A stretch of DNA of 64,000 bases from Chrysemys picta bellii (GCF_011386835.1 NC_088809.1:20799567-20863566), one strand, 5' to 3'; positions 42,530 through 53,590 are shown, counted from the stretch's first letter. A program made the numbers and translations. Notes: generated from the sequence alone by a model not told the origin.

Positions 42530-42855
42530 GGGCCGGCTTTAGCAGGTGCAGGGCCCCACGCCGGGACGCGAATTGTCTCGCACCCCACCCTGACTCCGCC
42601 CCCTCACTGCCCCATTGGATCCCTCCCCAAATCCCCACCCTGGCCACATTCCTTCTCCTCACCCCTCCCTGCCCTGGCCCCGCCCCCAGCCCCGCCCCTC
42701 CCTGTCCCATTGGATCCCTCCCCAAATCCCCACCCTGGCCCCGCCTCTTCCCCAAGCACGCCGCATTCCTCCTCCTCACCCCTCCCTCCCAGGCTTGCGC
42801 TGATCAGCTGGATGGCGGCGCAAGCGCTGGAGGGAGGGGGGAGAAGCAGGACGCG
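42530..42855. mobile_element. GC-rich interspersed repeat, copy 2
   Basis: This copy shares CATTGGATCCCTCCCC and GGCGCAAGCGCTGG with 12870-13225. A 35-base block beginning CCCATTGGATCCCTCCCC is present twice without change (42611-42645, 42706-42740), 95 bases apart, so this copy has an internal duplication absent from copy 1. Confidence 0.75.
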
Positions 42856-42859
42856 GCCC

Positions 42860-44095
42860 ACCATGCTGTTGGTTACAGGTTGGGTGGACCCACCCCACAG
42901 TCACTCATCAGTTGCCCTGTCAGAGGCTCTGTTATGCTCCATCTAAGAGAGGCATCTGCCCCTCCCCCGCAGAGTTCACTTAGTCGTGGGCTTGGCCCAG
43001 GCGGGCCGCCAATGATGCTCAGTGGGTCTTTGATGATGCCATAACTCGTTCTCTGAGCACGGAGATGAGAATCCACAAACTCATCTGCCCTTGAATGCAA
43101 GCCGCTGGGGTGGGCTGGGGGGTTGCATTACTCACTGACTGTGTTCGCACCTTCACCTTGATAGGATCACAGGTCTCACAGCTGCCTTGTCTTGCTGAGG
43201 TGAGACCCCCGCGAAAGGCTGGGATGGTTACAGCATGTCCTTGTTGCGCTGAGAATGAGGTGCTCCCATGCTACAGTGGTGAGCGTGCTGTACCAGTCGA
43301 TAGAGGGTGCGGAGATCATATGAACGTGTGAACCCTTTGGGAAGGGGGTACAGCCCCACAGAGATCTGCCCGGCACAAACTGGGCCAAGCACACAATAGA
43401 ATTGAGAGGGAAGTAGCAAGCTGCATCTGAACTAGTGTCAAAGGTTCTGTAGCCCATTTACCCAACCCCTTACCCAGCTTGGTTCCTGAGAGCTAGCTGA
43501 AAGGTGGGTCAATGCTGTGTCCTCCTAGTATGCATCAGGGACTTCAGCCTAGAGTTCATGGCATGCCCGGCAGCTGAGCAAAGGCGGGAAGCCTTTGGAT
43601 GCTGAGATCAGCGTAAATAGGGACAGAAAGCGACGGATCCTGACTTCTCCACTGGTGTGCGTGGGAGCAATGGGGATAGAGCAGAGGAAATGACAAGGGA
43701 GAACAGGCGAGAGGAAGAGCTGAGGCTGAACTTGGGGAGCTGAACCCCCAGCAGCAATTTCTTAAGTGGAAGAAATATTTCTCTTCTATGCAGCGGTTGA
43801 AATTCCTCCCCAAGGTGCATTGGGGGTGGGGGACAGGAGCTGAGATGGAGGGACAGAGGCTGGTAAAGAAAGGCACTCTGGGGCAGGGCTCCGAGCAGCC
43901 CTCCACGGGGAAGCACAAAGGCCTGCAAATACGTGATGAATGGTATTAAATAAATGAATGGCCTGTGGCCCATGGAGGGAAATCTGCTTCTGCCTGAAAT
44001 AAGAATGCAGCATTTCTGTGCCGGGGGCAGTACCCAGAGTCCATTCCATATGGGCACTGACATGCATGCCAGGTTCTGTGCCAAAGGCTGCACCA
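42860..44095. other. No identifiable gene
   Basis: Several minus-strand frames of 90-160 codons (43176-43457, 43608-44093) lack recognisable domains. No repeat that I can name. Confidence 0.3.
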
Positions 44096-44099
44096 GTCT

Positions 44100-44964
44100 C
44101 TCCTCAAGGCCAGAGAAACCACTTCAAGTCCTTTTCTATTGGCCCTTTATTGCACAAAGATTAACAGCAAAATAGCCGTGTAACAAGGTTGGGACTCACC
44201 ACCGCGGTGCTTCCTACTGGTTGTCTCGGGAATTAGCTCTGTCCAGTAGAGCGCCCCCTCTTGGTGGTGTCCCGTCCGTCATCTCGCCCTCGGTTGGCGT
44301 GTCCGGACCCGCGTTGCTCCCTAGCTCGCGGCGTCCGCTTCGAGCCACTGCCCTCCGGCAGTGCCCCTTAGTCCATCCTCGCCCCCTTCTGGGTGGTGGG
44401 GGGGATCAATCAGCTGTCTCTCTGCATCCTGGCCGATGTGGCCAACTGCACCCTCCCAGTCACTCCTCTCTTGGCAGGGGGTTGGTGCAGCTCTAGATGG
44501 CCGCTCTGTCAGCCGGGTGCAAGGCAAGGGGGAGGACCCAGGCCCGCCCACTACTCTGGGTCCCAACCCAGGGACCCTCTAGTGACAGCCATCCTGCCCT
44601 CCTTCTCTCCCTCCGTCTGTCCACATCCCTGGGCCGCTTCCCCTTCGGCCCCTCACACCGGCTAGGCCCTTCCCTTCAGGGCCTGCAGCCTGACAGACTC
44701 CGGGGCTGGAGTTACCCTCTGCTGTCCCGGGTGCTAGTCTCCCAGCCTGGAGACAGACCTTCCCCTGTCAAAGGCCTGGGACAGACTGACTGCTCCTGTC
44801 CTGAGCAGCCTTCTTATAGGGCTGAGCCTGGCCCCGATTGGCTCCCTCCAATCTGGGCCCTGATTGGCTCCCTATAAGGCCTTCCCTGATTGGCTCCCTG
44901 TCTGCGCAGGCCTACTAGCCTGCTGCAGCCCAAATTCAGGGAGTGGGGCAGTCGCCCCACTACA
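44100..44964 (-). mobile_element. LTR-like repeat with TATA and polyA signals
   Basis: On the reverse strand the block begins TGTAGTGGGGCGACTGCCCC, passes three CCAAT boxes, a CCTATAAGAA TATA-like box (44811-44820) and, about 660 bases later, AATAAA in GTGCAATAAAGGGCC (44146-44151). TG start, promoter and polyA order fit an LTR, and I recall this GC-rich block as repeated in turtle genomes. The left boundary and target duplication are not established. The 44221-44877 frames are not genes. Confidence 0.6.
44836..44913 (-). promoter_or_regulatory. Three 26-bp tandem units, each with a CCAAT box
   Basis: GATTGGCTCCCT recurs at 44836, 44862 and 44888, exactly 26 bases apart. On the reverse strand each is AGGGAGCCAATC, an NF-Y-type CCAAT box, placed upstream of the TATA-like box of the LTR. 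A fourth CCAAT (44848-44852) is in the opposite orientation. Confidence 0.75.
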
Positions 44965-45364
44965 CTCCAGAACAAGTGTCTGACATGGAGTTTTTTCTAT
45001 CAGTATTTAAAAAGCCACAGCAAGGAGTGCCAGAAAGATTGTTAGCCTCACCCTCTCTTTTCTTGCCCCAAACTGAAATGCCAGGGAAGGGATGGTGGGA
45101 CCAGACAATGCGCTTGTGTGTACGGGTGCATGTTTGCGAGTCAATGTGCATGTGCAGAATGATGCTCAAGCGTCAAAGAGCAGAGCCTTTGAGAAATTAA
45201 CGACGCAAGCGGGACTCTGAATGCTAGGATCATAGTCCATCTTTGATTCTGAGGGTAGATTTTCAGTAGCACTCAGCACTGGCCTAGCTCTGCTTCCGTT
45301 AAAATCAATGGTAAAACTCTAAGAGCTTTTGAAAACCCGGCCAATGGCCAAGGTACCAGGAAGT

Positions 45365-45525
45365 TAGATTCCTGGCTCTGACACCGATTCTCTTGGTGGC
45401 CTTGACCACATCACTTCATTTGCTGTGCCTCGGTTTCCCCCGCTGTAAGATGGGGATAAAGCTACTTGCTCACCTTCGTAATGTGCGCTGAGCTCAATAG
45501 CTGCAAAGCCCTGTCTCGGAGCTGA
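45365..45525 (+). mobile_element. MIR/CORE-type SINE
   Basis: GATTCCTGGCTCTGACACC, GGCCTTGACCACATCACTTC and GTGCCTCGGTTTCCCCC give the sense order. Confidence 0.65.
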
Positions 45526-45768
45526 GGACGGTTACAGGTTCATCCTGACACTACTTCAGGCTTCAGGAGCCAACACGTCTCCCCTCAAAGAGTCTGAGGC
45601 GCGTCCCGAGTCTGGCGTTTTGTACCTGCTTATGATGGGCTCTTGGTTCCAGACCCTGGCTCTTGCATCCTTTTCTTTGTGCTCTTCCAGTTCATGCTTT
45701 GAAATGATTCCCCACCCACAAGTACATAACCCTTTCCCCTCTTGGAGGGTCTCAGGGCCCAGGCCCGG

Positions 45769-45840
45769 ACGTCTATATTACACTTTGATAGCCCCGCACC
45801 CCAGGGCCATGCTGCCGATCTTTTATTACAGTGTAGACGT
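45769..45840. mobile_element. Short fold-back MITE (TCTACACTGCAAT family)
   Basis: ACGTCTATATTACA at the left and TTTTATTACAGTGTAGACGT at the right are diverged inverted ends around 40 GC-rich bases. Confidence 0.6.
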
Positions 45841-46129
45841 ACCCAATGAGACCCTCGGTTAATCCCTAGCATAGGTGCAGCATAGAGAATGCAAGGCAAA
45901 GCTGCCCTCGTGCCTTGATCCAGACTTAGAGAGAACGAGGTCTAGGAGTGAGAAGGGCATTCAGAATGCATGCCCCGTTCCGTCTTCTGCCTTTCTGCTC
46001 AGACTCCCAATGTGTGTGTCAATTAGCACCAGCTGTGATGGTGTCTATTTGGACACCTGCATGCTAGGAACCAGACTGAGATCCACCAACCCATTTCACA
46101 TAAGCCATCAAACAGCTGCCAGCCAGTAA

Positions 46130-46225
46130 TGACTTTCCATCACTGCCGACCTGGGCCATATTCGAACCAGTGACCTGGAGGTGAAACGCCCATCACCAAT
46201 CTGCCGGACCAGCTGTCGGCATTAT
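46130..46225 (-). mobile_element. tRNA-derived SINE, second family, antisense
   Basis: On the reverse strand GGTTCGAATATG (a B box) follows TTTCACCTCCAGGTCACT and precedes CCCAGGTCGGCAGTGATGG, parallel to 4830-5060. The copies differ by many substitutions, so it is an old family. Confidence 0.5.
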
Positions 46226-46309
46226 TGCTAATCAGTGGCTTCATCCCAGCGAGGTGCAGTCAAAGACACTGTATGCCCCCGCTGCCCATCACAGGCAGAT
46301 GGGACTGCA

Positions 46310-46550
46310 AAGGGCAAAGATATTAAACAACGGCTGATCGGTGGAAGACAAAAGCCTCCCTTCCGGTGGCGATAAAAGGGTTGATTTTTATCATCGTCAT
46401 CATGATGATGTGGATTTCATTTTAAACGCGTATCCTAGCTGCCCAAGGGAAAGACAGGGGAGAGGGAGATGGATGTGATTCCTTCGTCCAGCGATGTGCC
46501 CACAAAAATGTAATTGACATCAGCGTCAAAATCTCCTGATTCCTTCTGGT
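46310..46550. other. Candidate conserved noncoding element
   Basis: TTAAACAACGGCTGATCGG, GGCGATAAAAGGG, a perfect 12-base palindrome TCATCATGATGA (46397-46408), TTTTAAACGCGTATCC and ATGTAATTGACATCAGCG. Unique-looking and CpG-retaining. Confidence 0.3.
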
Positions 46551-46869
46551 TTTATCTTACTGTTAAAAAGTAGGTTATTGAAACATTTATTTAACCCATT
46601 GTGAATTAAGCACTGATGGGAAAGTACCGGGCTGGCTGCCCTGGAGAATGAAGTCCACCCAGATACCATGGTGAGGGGCTCACATACCACAGGGAGGGGT
46701 GACCTTATGAACAACTAGGCAGAGAGTAACCTAGAGATGAATCCACACAAATCCATTCAATGTTACTGGAATATGTGGAACTTCTATGAAGTTCTACACT
46801 GTGCCTGGGAAAGGATTTGGCTACACAGTTTTTTGTATTCATATAAATATATTGGGTTCGGCAGCAGTG

Positions 46870-47065
46870 TAGCTAACGGATGCTCTAGTAGCTAGCACGC
46901 TGGCCGGAGACCAAGGATTAGTCTCTGCTTTGCCACTGGCCTGGAGACCATGGGCAAGTCTCCGTGCCTCAGTTTCCCTATTTGTCAAATGGAGATAATG
47001 ATATTGGCCTCCTCTGTAAAGCACGTGGAGAGGTACTGATTTAAAGACTGAGGCATTATTACTAT
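46870..47065 (+). mobile_element. MIR/CORE-type SINE
   Basis: GGTCTC-type middle is replaced by GATTAGTCTCTGCTTTGCC. It continues with CCATGGGCAAGTCTCCG, GTGCCTCAGTTTCCC, GGAGATAATGATATTGG and GTAAAGCACGTGGAG in the sense order. Confidence 0.65.
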
Positions 47066-47165
47066 TAAAGTGTGGACACCGTTATACCAGTACAAAGGTG
47101 CTTATACATGTCCGGCACCTTTATATGGGTTATATTTCATTCCGCTCTCAGGGGTTGCACTGATT

Positions 47166-47440
47166 TCATAGAATCATAGAATATCAGGGTTGGAAGGGAC
47201 CTCAGGAGGTCATCTAGTCCAACCCCCTGCTCAAAGCAGGCCCAATTCCCAACTAAATCATCCCAGCCAGGGCTTTGTCAAGCCTGTCCTTAAAAACCTC
47301 TAAGGAAGGAGATTCCACCACCTCCCTAGGGAACCCATTCCAGTGCTTCACCACCCACCTAGTGAAAAAGTTTTTCCTAATATCCAACCTAAACCTCCCC
47401 CACTGCAACTTGAGACCATTGCTCCTGTGTAAAATCATGC
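47166..47440 (-). mobile_element. CR1 LINE lineage 1, antisense 3' end
   Basis: It starts with the reversed terminal repeat TCATAGAATCATAGAAT and reads, on the reverse strand, [25 protein letters not shown] and [12 protein letters not shown], then the CR1 3' UTR. The 61-codon C-terminal frame is intact to its stop. 5'-truncated in the last ORF2 segment. Confidence 0.95.
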
Positions 47441-47684
47441 CCCTAACTGAAATAGTTAACTGTGTGTAGGGCAGGGTCTATCCAAAATAATGGGGCAGAT
47501 GCAGAGGATGGGCTGGCAGATCAGTACAAACAACAACTCGCAGACAGTTGTGAGAATAAAAACGACATGTGTAGGCGGCTGTCGTGTGTCGACTCCTGTG
47601 AGTCACTGCTTTGGAATATTCATACAGCTGCTGGGCTTTTGGGAACGTCGGACGTACCAGACCAGTAGGCCCATCTCACTGCTG

Positions 47685-47765
47685 ACTTACCGAGGTCACC
47701 CAGCAGGCCAGGGAGAGCTAGGAATAAAACCAAGGTCTCTATCCACTAGGCCGCTCTCCAGGGAC
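47685..47765 (-). mobile_element. MIR/CORE-type SINE fragment, antisense
   Basis: GAGGTCACCCAGCAGGCC, AGGAATAAAACCAAGGTCTC and TATCCACTAGGCCGC give the reverse of the head-and-core order. Confidence 0.6.
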
Positions 47766-48439
47766 ATACATTCACAGGCCGGCAGAAGATGCTAGAAACC
47801 CCCTAGTAGACAATCCAGACTAACGCAGAATCACCCTCCTGTATCATCTGAGGGCAGAACTGGGAACGCTGATGCCTTTATCAATGTGCAACCTACACCC
47901 TCTTACACATCGCCTCTGCTTTCGCTTGGGGAGTCCCACATCAGAGGCAGGTACGGATGGCTCCCCCTTACGACTCATGTTGGGGCCACCTAATCCTCTC
48001 ATGGCTCCACCTGCTTCTAACCTTTTTCAGAGGAAGTTACGCTCTCTGAGGGTGTGTCTAGACTGTACTTTGCAGGGTGCGATTCCAGCTTGTGGAGATA
48101 GACCCGAGGTACTTTATGAAGCACATGTTGTCACAGCCTCGCTCTCTGGTAGCTAAGCTAGCTACATTAAACTACCTTGAGCCTTTCAGCTCAAACTAGA
48201 CTTCTCATGAGATTCTCAGGCCGCCAGACCCCCGTTCCCTGCCTCAGCTTTGATCCGGTTTTTCCTTTGGCAAAGCTCTCAATAGCTCCAGCTGGAGTTT
48301 TGCTGAGGGGAAACCAAGTCAGGACATCAGAATTTGACCTTTTGCGATTGTTCCACTTCAAAACAGGGGCCATGGGGTTCTAGAAATGATACGTGCATAC
48401 AAATTGGCGTGGTCCGTTGCCGCACCATTACGGTAGCCT

Positions 48440-48645
48440 CCTTTGGCTTCAGTCAGCGCTGGAGCTGGTCAGAAAATTGTCCCAGACGCGGTTTTCCATT
48501 TCTCTGCGATTTTTTGCAAAAATGTGCCGATTTGGGCGAAATTTGGTTTAGAGCAAAAATTTGATTTTTTTAAAAACATTATCTGAATGTCCTCCTTCAC
48601 CATTTCTGAATGGAAAGTTTCGACTTGTCATTTCCAAACACTTTA
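48440..48645. mobile_element. AT-rich interspersed repeat
   Basis: GGAGCTGGTCAGAAAATTGTCC opens the block at 48451, then TTTTTGCAAAAATGTG, GCGAAATTTGG and GAATGGAAAGTTTCG. It is the same texture and edge motif as the copies at 38325 and 52610. Confidence 0.5.
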
Positions 48646-48657
48646 CATCCTGAAATT

Positions 48658-48905
48658 AGGGCGGCCAAGTGATTAAAAAAACTAACCGTGATTAATCGCA
48701 CGGTTAAACAATAATAAAATGCCATTTATTTAAATATTTTTGGATGTTTTCTACAGTTTCAAATATATTGATTTCGGTTATAACACAGAATACAAGGTGT
48801 TCAGTGCTCACTTTATATTTATTTTTATTACCAATATTTGCAGGGTAAAAAACAAAAGTATTTTTCAATTCACCTAATACAAGTACTGTACACCTAGTAC
48901 ACAAG
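48658..48905. mobile_element. Interspersed repeat with GATTAATCGC head
   Basis: AGGGCGGCCAAGTGATT, GTGATTAATCGCACGG, TTTGGATGTTTTCTACAG and GCTCACTTTATATTTATTTTT match a sequence I remember as recurring in bird and turtle genomes. I cannot name its class. The 71-codon reverse frame is part of the repeat. Confidence 0.5.
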
Positions 48906-49024
48906 TACACCCAATACAAAGTACTGGAGCTCGGACCTTAGCTTGATTTCAGAACATTTGAGCTTTAACCCGTTCCTAATCTACTGAAACTAACCCATAA
49001 TAGAAACAACACCTAGCTCTCAGA

Positions 49025-49190
49025 GAGCACTTTTCATCAGCAGATCTCATAGGCCTTTTACAGATGGGGAAACTGAGGCATGTAGCGGTGAGGTGACTCA
49101 CCCAAGGCCACTCAAAATTTCAGTAGCAGAGCCCAGACAGAACCCAACTTTCCTGAGTCCCAGGCCAGGGCTCCCTCCACTAGGTCTTGC
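49025..49190 (-). mobile_element. MIR/CORE-type SINE, antisense
   Basis: ACAGATGGGGAAACTGAGGC, GGTGACTCACCCAAGGCCAC, GAGTCCCAGGCCAGGGCTCC and TCCACTAGG run in the reverse order. Confidence 0.75.
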
Positions 49191-49479
49191 ACCACTTTAA
49201 ACCAGAATAAGCATGTCCACACAGCCCTTTGCACTGATTTAAGTATATTGGTTTAAAATCACACCTTAAATTAAACTATCGCACCTCTGCCTCTATAGGA
49301 ACCCCTTTGAAAGATGCTGTATGCTCAGGAACCCATCCCTTGCTTAAATTAGTTTTGCCTGGCTGGCCTGAAAGCAAAGGAGAAGAGGAATTCTCGGAGC
49401 CGGTGGGTGGGCACTTCATCCATCCTACTCTCCATCCTGGTGTTGCAATGGAAACTAAGTCACATGAGTGTGTAATTAA

Positions 49480-49690
49480 CCCTTCTTCTCACTTAAAGTG
49501 CTGCTCGGGGAGTTTGATTCCCAACCTCCATTTATGGCTATTGATTTCACCACTTCTTATTACCGAGGTAAGTGACCTGTAAACAGAGAGGCAGCTGGTG
49601 GGTTTATCAATCTCGCTCAGATAATTAGTAATTTAGGAAGTCGAGGGAGGAAATAAACTTGGTGGCAGTCAGAAAAATTTGCTTATATGG
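49480..49690. other. Candidate conserved noncoding element
   Basis: GGCTATTGATTTCACC, GTTTATCAATCTCGCTC and AGATAATTAGTAATTTAGG in unique-looking sequence. A GAGGTAAGTGA donor-like string at 49566 was considered as an exon end and not accepted. Confidence 0.3.
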
Positions 49691-50083
49691 CAATTGTCTG
49701 CAATCCATTCTGGCTAAAGACTGAATCCAGCCCAGGATTTCTCCATCGCTAGTCCAGGAATAAAGTTTGTATTGAAGAGGGGATTATCTCAGCCCCTTAA
49801 TGGGTTTGCAAATCAGGGGAGAAGACCATGAACTGGACTCTGGCTGCAGCCCATAGGCAGTGCCACAAGCCAGCCACTGAATAATTTTGAGGTCCCCATC
49901 TAGCCCTAGTGAAAATCTTGGGCTTGACTTTGCTTCCACTGAATTAGCAGGATTATGCTAATGGTTTTAATGGGAGCAGGGAACTGGGCCCCTGGTTCCA
50001 TCTCTCTGTTTTAGGGTTTGTAATGTTGCCCAGCATTGCAGTGTCTAAATGCCTTCTACCTACAACAGGTGGATAGCAGCAAA

Positions 50084-50499
50084 GGCCCAGATCCTCAAAT
50101 ACAGGGGTGCCCAGCCCAACCGCCAGCCCACGGGCAATACATGGCCCACCAAAGATTTAATAACACCCGTGGCCTGCCTCAACACAATTTACTAACGGCC
50201 GATTCACTAGCATTTTGTTGTCGTGTTTACATCATTTTAATTTACACAAGCGTGTAAATAGATAATCCTGTACGTAGAAACAACCTGGCTAAATACATAG
50301 GAAACAAGCTGAACTTAAAATAGAAATCAGTACAGGTGATCTTAAATCTTATTAAAATAGGTAGAATCTGTTTGGCCCACACAAGCGTGTGCTTAGTTTA
50401 TGGTGGCCCTCCTGTGTAATAAGACTGGGCCCCTCTGCTCATAGGTATTTGGATACCTATGGGAGTTAGGGGCTTAAATACCTTTGAGGATCTTGGTCT
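50084..50499. mobile_element. Fold-back MITE split by an hAT-like insertion
   Basis: GGCCCAGATCCTCAAA (50084-50099) and TTTGAGGATCTTGGTCT (50483-50499) are inverted ends. The right part, TATTTGGATACCTATGGGAG, GGGGCTTAAATACC, belongs to the same ~80-bp element; the 336 bases between are foreign to it. Confidence 0.7.
50102..50437. mobile_element. hAT-like non-autonomous element, 336 bp
   Basis: Inverted ends CAGGGGTGCCCAG and CTGGGCCCCTCTG (2 mismatches). Flanks CTCAAATA and CTCATAGG agree at 5 of 8 positions, a weak trace of an 8-bp target duplication. The interior (TTTAATAACACCCGTGGCC, GTGGCCCTCCTGTGTAATAAG) is a turtle repeat that I recall. Confidence 0.7.
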
Positions 50500-50869
50500 A
50501 AACCCCTAGTAGACTTCATGGAGTCTCCGGCACATCTCCCTTTTGGGGCTCTACAAAGCACTGCTTGGGATGGGTTTATTGTTTACGTGGAGAGGATGGG
50601 GGTAGGAGCTGATGAGGGGAATATCGTTCTGGGATGATGCTTTAGCAAAGAGGAAGGTTTGGCAACATCTCCTAAAGGTGGTCAGGCCCTGGATTCATCT
50701 TATCTGCTCCAGATTCTCATTCCACAGCCGGAGCCCCTGATTCACGACTGCTCCGTCCTCAGCTCTCATGTACTTTGTCCTGGGCTTTGGCCATGGTCTC
50801 GGAGGAGTGCAACTATCTTTGTGGGCCATAGATAGAGATGCTCTCTCTAATGCAGCTGGGATACTTGGA

Positions 50870-50965
50870 TGGGAAGGCCTTTGTGTCAGGGACCGTATCT
50901 TTGTCCTGCGTCTGTACAGCACCTAGCACAATGGGATCCTGGCTGAAGCAGGAGAAGGGACAGAC
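50870..50965 (+). mobile_element. MIR-associated tail
   Basis: GTGTCAGGGACCGTATC, GTACAGCACCTAGCACAATG and GGATCCTGGCTG are the same tail as 39670-39760. Confidence 0.6.
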
Positions 50966-51237
50966 GGGAGCAGTAGCAGTCGGTCAGAGCTACCAAGCAA
51001 CTGGGAGGATCCCCAGCAAGGTAGAAACTTTGATGTGACTGGAGCAGCTATATACCTGCCTTGAGGGGGAAGGGGTCACCTGGTTAGACCTTTGCTTGGG
51101 CATTGGCTGGACCCTCAGCTGACTCATCAGGGTCAGAATACTGGTCCAGATCCAGCCTCAGGGCTACAGTAAAAATAATGATCACCTGATACACTAATGG
51201 CTTTGAAGATTAGGAGACAATTGAAGCCAATAATCAG

Positions 51238-51412
51238 AGAATCTCAGGGTTGGAAGGGACCTCAGGAGGTCATCTAGTCCAACGCCCTGCTCAAAGGGGG
51301 CCAATCCCCAGACAGATTTTTGCCCCAGATCCCTAAATGGCCCCCTCAAGGATTGAACTCACAACCCTGGGTTTAGCAGGCCAATCCTAAAACCACAGAG
51401 CTACCCCTCCCC
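51238..51412 (-). mobile_element. tRNA-derived turtle SINE, antisense
   Basis: It opens with the reversed CR1-type tail (CAGGGTTGGAAGGGACC, CTCAGGAGGTCATCTAGTCC) and closes with the reversed head. The B box is GGATTGAAC (51350-51358), and CAGAGCTACCCCTCCC holds the A box with a substitution (CCACAGAGCTA). Confidence 0.9.
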
Positions 51413-51524
51413 CCGTGGGAGTGAATCCTGAGTAAGGAGATGGGGCCTTAAACTGGGGGGTGGACGCAGCCAGAGAGCTAGTGGAGGGACTGGAGAAGCA
51501 GCTTGATGCCTGAGATTTTCAAAG

Positions 51525-52080
51525 GAGAGTAAGAATTGCCAGACTGGATCAGACCCGCAGCCCATCTACCCCAGTATCCTCTCTCTGACGGTGGCCAGCA
51601 GATGCCTCAGAGGAAGATGTCGGATCCCTACACTAGCAGATGTGGGATAATGTGCCCCTACATTAGGTCTCATTTTAATAGTTACCGAGTGGCTTAAACC
51701 CTGACACATGAAGTCCAACATATTTAGTATCATTCAGTATGATAACCCTAGACAATCTTGTTAACCATCTAAATGTCCAGTCCCTTTCTGAACCACACTA
51801 AGTTCCTGGCCTCAACAACTTCCTGGGGCAGTGAGTTCCAGAGCTCAATTACTCATTGCATGAAAAATTCCTTTAATCAGTTTTGAATCTGCCCCCTTTT
51901 AATTTCATTCAGTGACCCCTTGTTCTTAGGTTATGAGACAAGGAGAGCTACCTTCTCTAGATCATTCATTATTTTACAGACTTGGAACACGTCCCCTATG
52001 TGCCCCATTCTAAGGTAACAGGTTCAGTCTTTTCAATATCTTTTCATCTAGGCCTTTTTCTGTTGGCAAGAAGATTTAGA
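51525..52080 (-). mobile_element. CR1 LINE, antisense 3' region (lineage 2 relative)
   Basis: GCCAGACTGGATCAGACC, CCAGTATCCTCTCTCTGACG, CTTCCTGGGGCAGTGAGTTCC, CCCCTTGTTCTTAGG and GAACACGTCCCCTATGTG run in the reverse of the lineage 2 3' half. Too many indels for a frame. Confidence 0.75.
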
Positions 52081-52204
52081 AACCTGATTCCTGTTTACTT
52101 CAATGGAAATTGTGCACCCAAATCTCTTCTGCAGAAGAGGGGTGGGAGGTGACCAGATACAACACAACTGAAGTCTGGGCATTGTTTTCACGTTTAGCTT
52201 AATA

Positions 52205-52425
52205 TAGAGGAAAAGTGTTGCCTAGGGGTTAGAGCAGTGTACTGGCACCCAAGATTTATGGGTTCTATTCCTGGCCTGCTGAGTGACCTCAGGCAAATTA
52301 TTTCCCCTTCCTGTACCTCAATTTTCCCATCTGTAAACTGGGGATAATGATTCTGACCTCCTTTGTAAAGCATATTGCGATCTACGGATGAAAAAACCCA
52401 AGTATTGCTATTAAACCATTCTGGA
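52205..52425 (+). mobile_element. MIR/CORE-type SINE, near full length
   Basis: GCCTAGGGGTTAGAGCAGTG head, GGGTTCTATTCCTGGCC, GAGTGACCTCAGGCAAATTA core, then CCATCTGTAAACTGGGG and GTAAAGCATATTGCGATC tail. Confidence 0.75.
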
Positions 52426-52609
52426 GGAAAGTAATGCCTGGATCACTGTGACTAGGTTCTTGCCAAGGAGGAACGGCAGAGTTTTCTAGTTAGCTGGGGT
52501 TGGTTGCTGGCCAAGAATGTCTGTTTTACTCCACACTGGCCTTAAAATCTATGAGACTATTAAACACTCTGCTAATTGCCCTGGCAAAAAGGAGTTTGAT
52601 GTGTTGAAC

Positions 52610-52815
52610 TTTTCAGGAACCCCTGGCAGAGCTGGTCTGAAAATGCATGTTTTGCGCATGGATCATTTTACCCAAAATGATTTTTTTTTTTCATTTTTTG
52701 TTAAAACTTTCAGTGGAAAATTCAGACGTTTCATTGAAAAACTGAAAATGGACATTTTGGGGGTTTCATCAAAGGAAACCAGAAAGTTTTCGGTGGAAAA
52801 CTGATTAGAGCCAAA
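52610..52815. mobile_element. AT-rich 'GAAAA/TTTTC' interspersed repeat
   Basis: GAGCTGGTCTGAAAATGCATG at 52629, CCCAAAATGATTTTTTTTTTTC-like T run, CAGTGGAAAATTCAG, CGGTGGAAAACTGATTAGAGCC at 52790. The GAGCTGGTC / GATTAGAGCC ends bound it. Confidence 0.55.
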
Positions 52816-52829
52816 TAAATATGGGCTCC

Positions 52830-53590
52830 AAACTGACAAAAAAAATACCTGAAAAGCCCCCCCCACTCGGCCTTCTGGTGTGACCCCAGCCAGGGGCTGC
52901 ATCTCTGCGAACTCTCCATCGTGCTGAAGGGACAGATTTTCTTACGCCTCATGGCTCGGCTCACTGGGGTCGGGGGAACAGTCTGTGGCCACGGCAGGAT
53001 CTTTCAACAAGAACAGGAAATAGCTTCTTAAAGGCTGGGTCGCACAGGTGAGAGACAAGCTGATCCGGACACGACCACGTCACCCATGACTTATTCCGGA
53101 GAACAGCAGCACGATGAGGCCTAGGCAGAAGCCAGAGCCCTGTATTCCTAATAAACAGGCTGGACTCCAAGGTGACATGGTCTGATCTGGGGAGAGTAAC
53201 ATCATTTAGAGAAACCAGGTGAGCTTGAGAAAGGGCTCAGCCCCTGGACCCAAAGAGAGGTCCAAGGCACCCAAGCAGAAATTCCACCTGAGTGGTACCA
53301 ATAATAGCTGCAATCAATAGACACAGGGTTTCTACAGTTCTCCTCTATTTCACCCCAAGGTCAGGGTCCTACTGGTATTTCCATTGTCCTGTGGCCCATT
53401 GTCAATGGCCGGTGTTACCGAGACACCGCGTTGCCCAGTGGATGGAGCACTGGACTGGGACTCGGGAGATCTGGGGTGAGAGCCGCACCCCTGCTCTAGT
53501 CCCTTACACCAGGGGGAAGGGTCAGACTGGGCTAAAAGGACCTTAAAAGCAGCAGTTCAGGCTGGGCACTGCAGAAAGCTGCTTCCCACG
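52830..53590. other. Mostly unannotated; MIR-type head at 53425-53540
   Basis: GTTGCCCAGTGGATGGAGC, ACTGGACTGGGACTCGGGAG is the sense 5' head of a MIR-like SINE. The rest has no feature I can name. Confidence 0.45.

Noticed and set aside
42514..43044. 176-codon Pro-rich frame
   Set aside because: GC-rich repeat lacking stops; the internal 35-bp duplication explains its repeats.
49307..49582. Possible exon ending at a GAG/GTAAGT donor
   Set aside because: No acceptor, no domain, and the surrounding sequence looks like noncoding conserved-type DNA.
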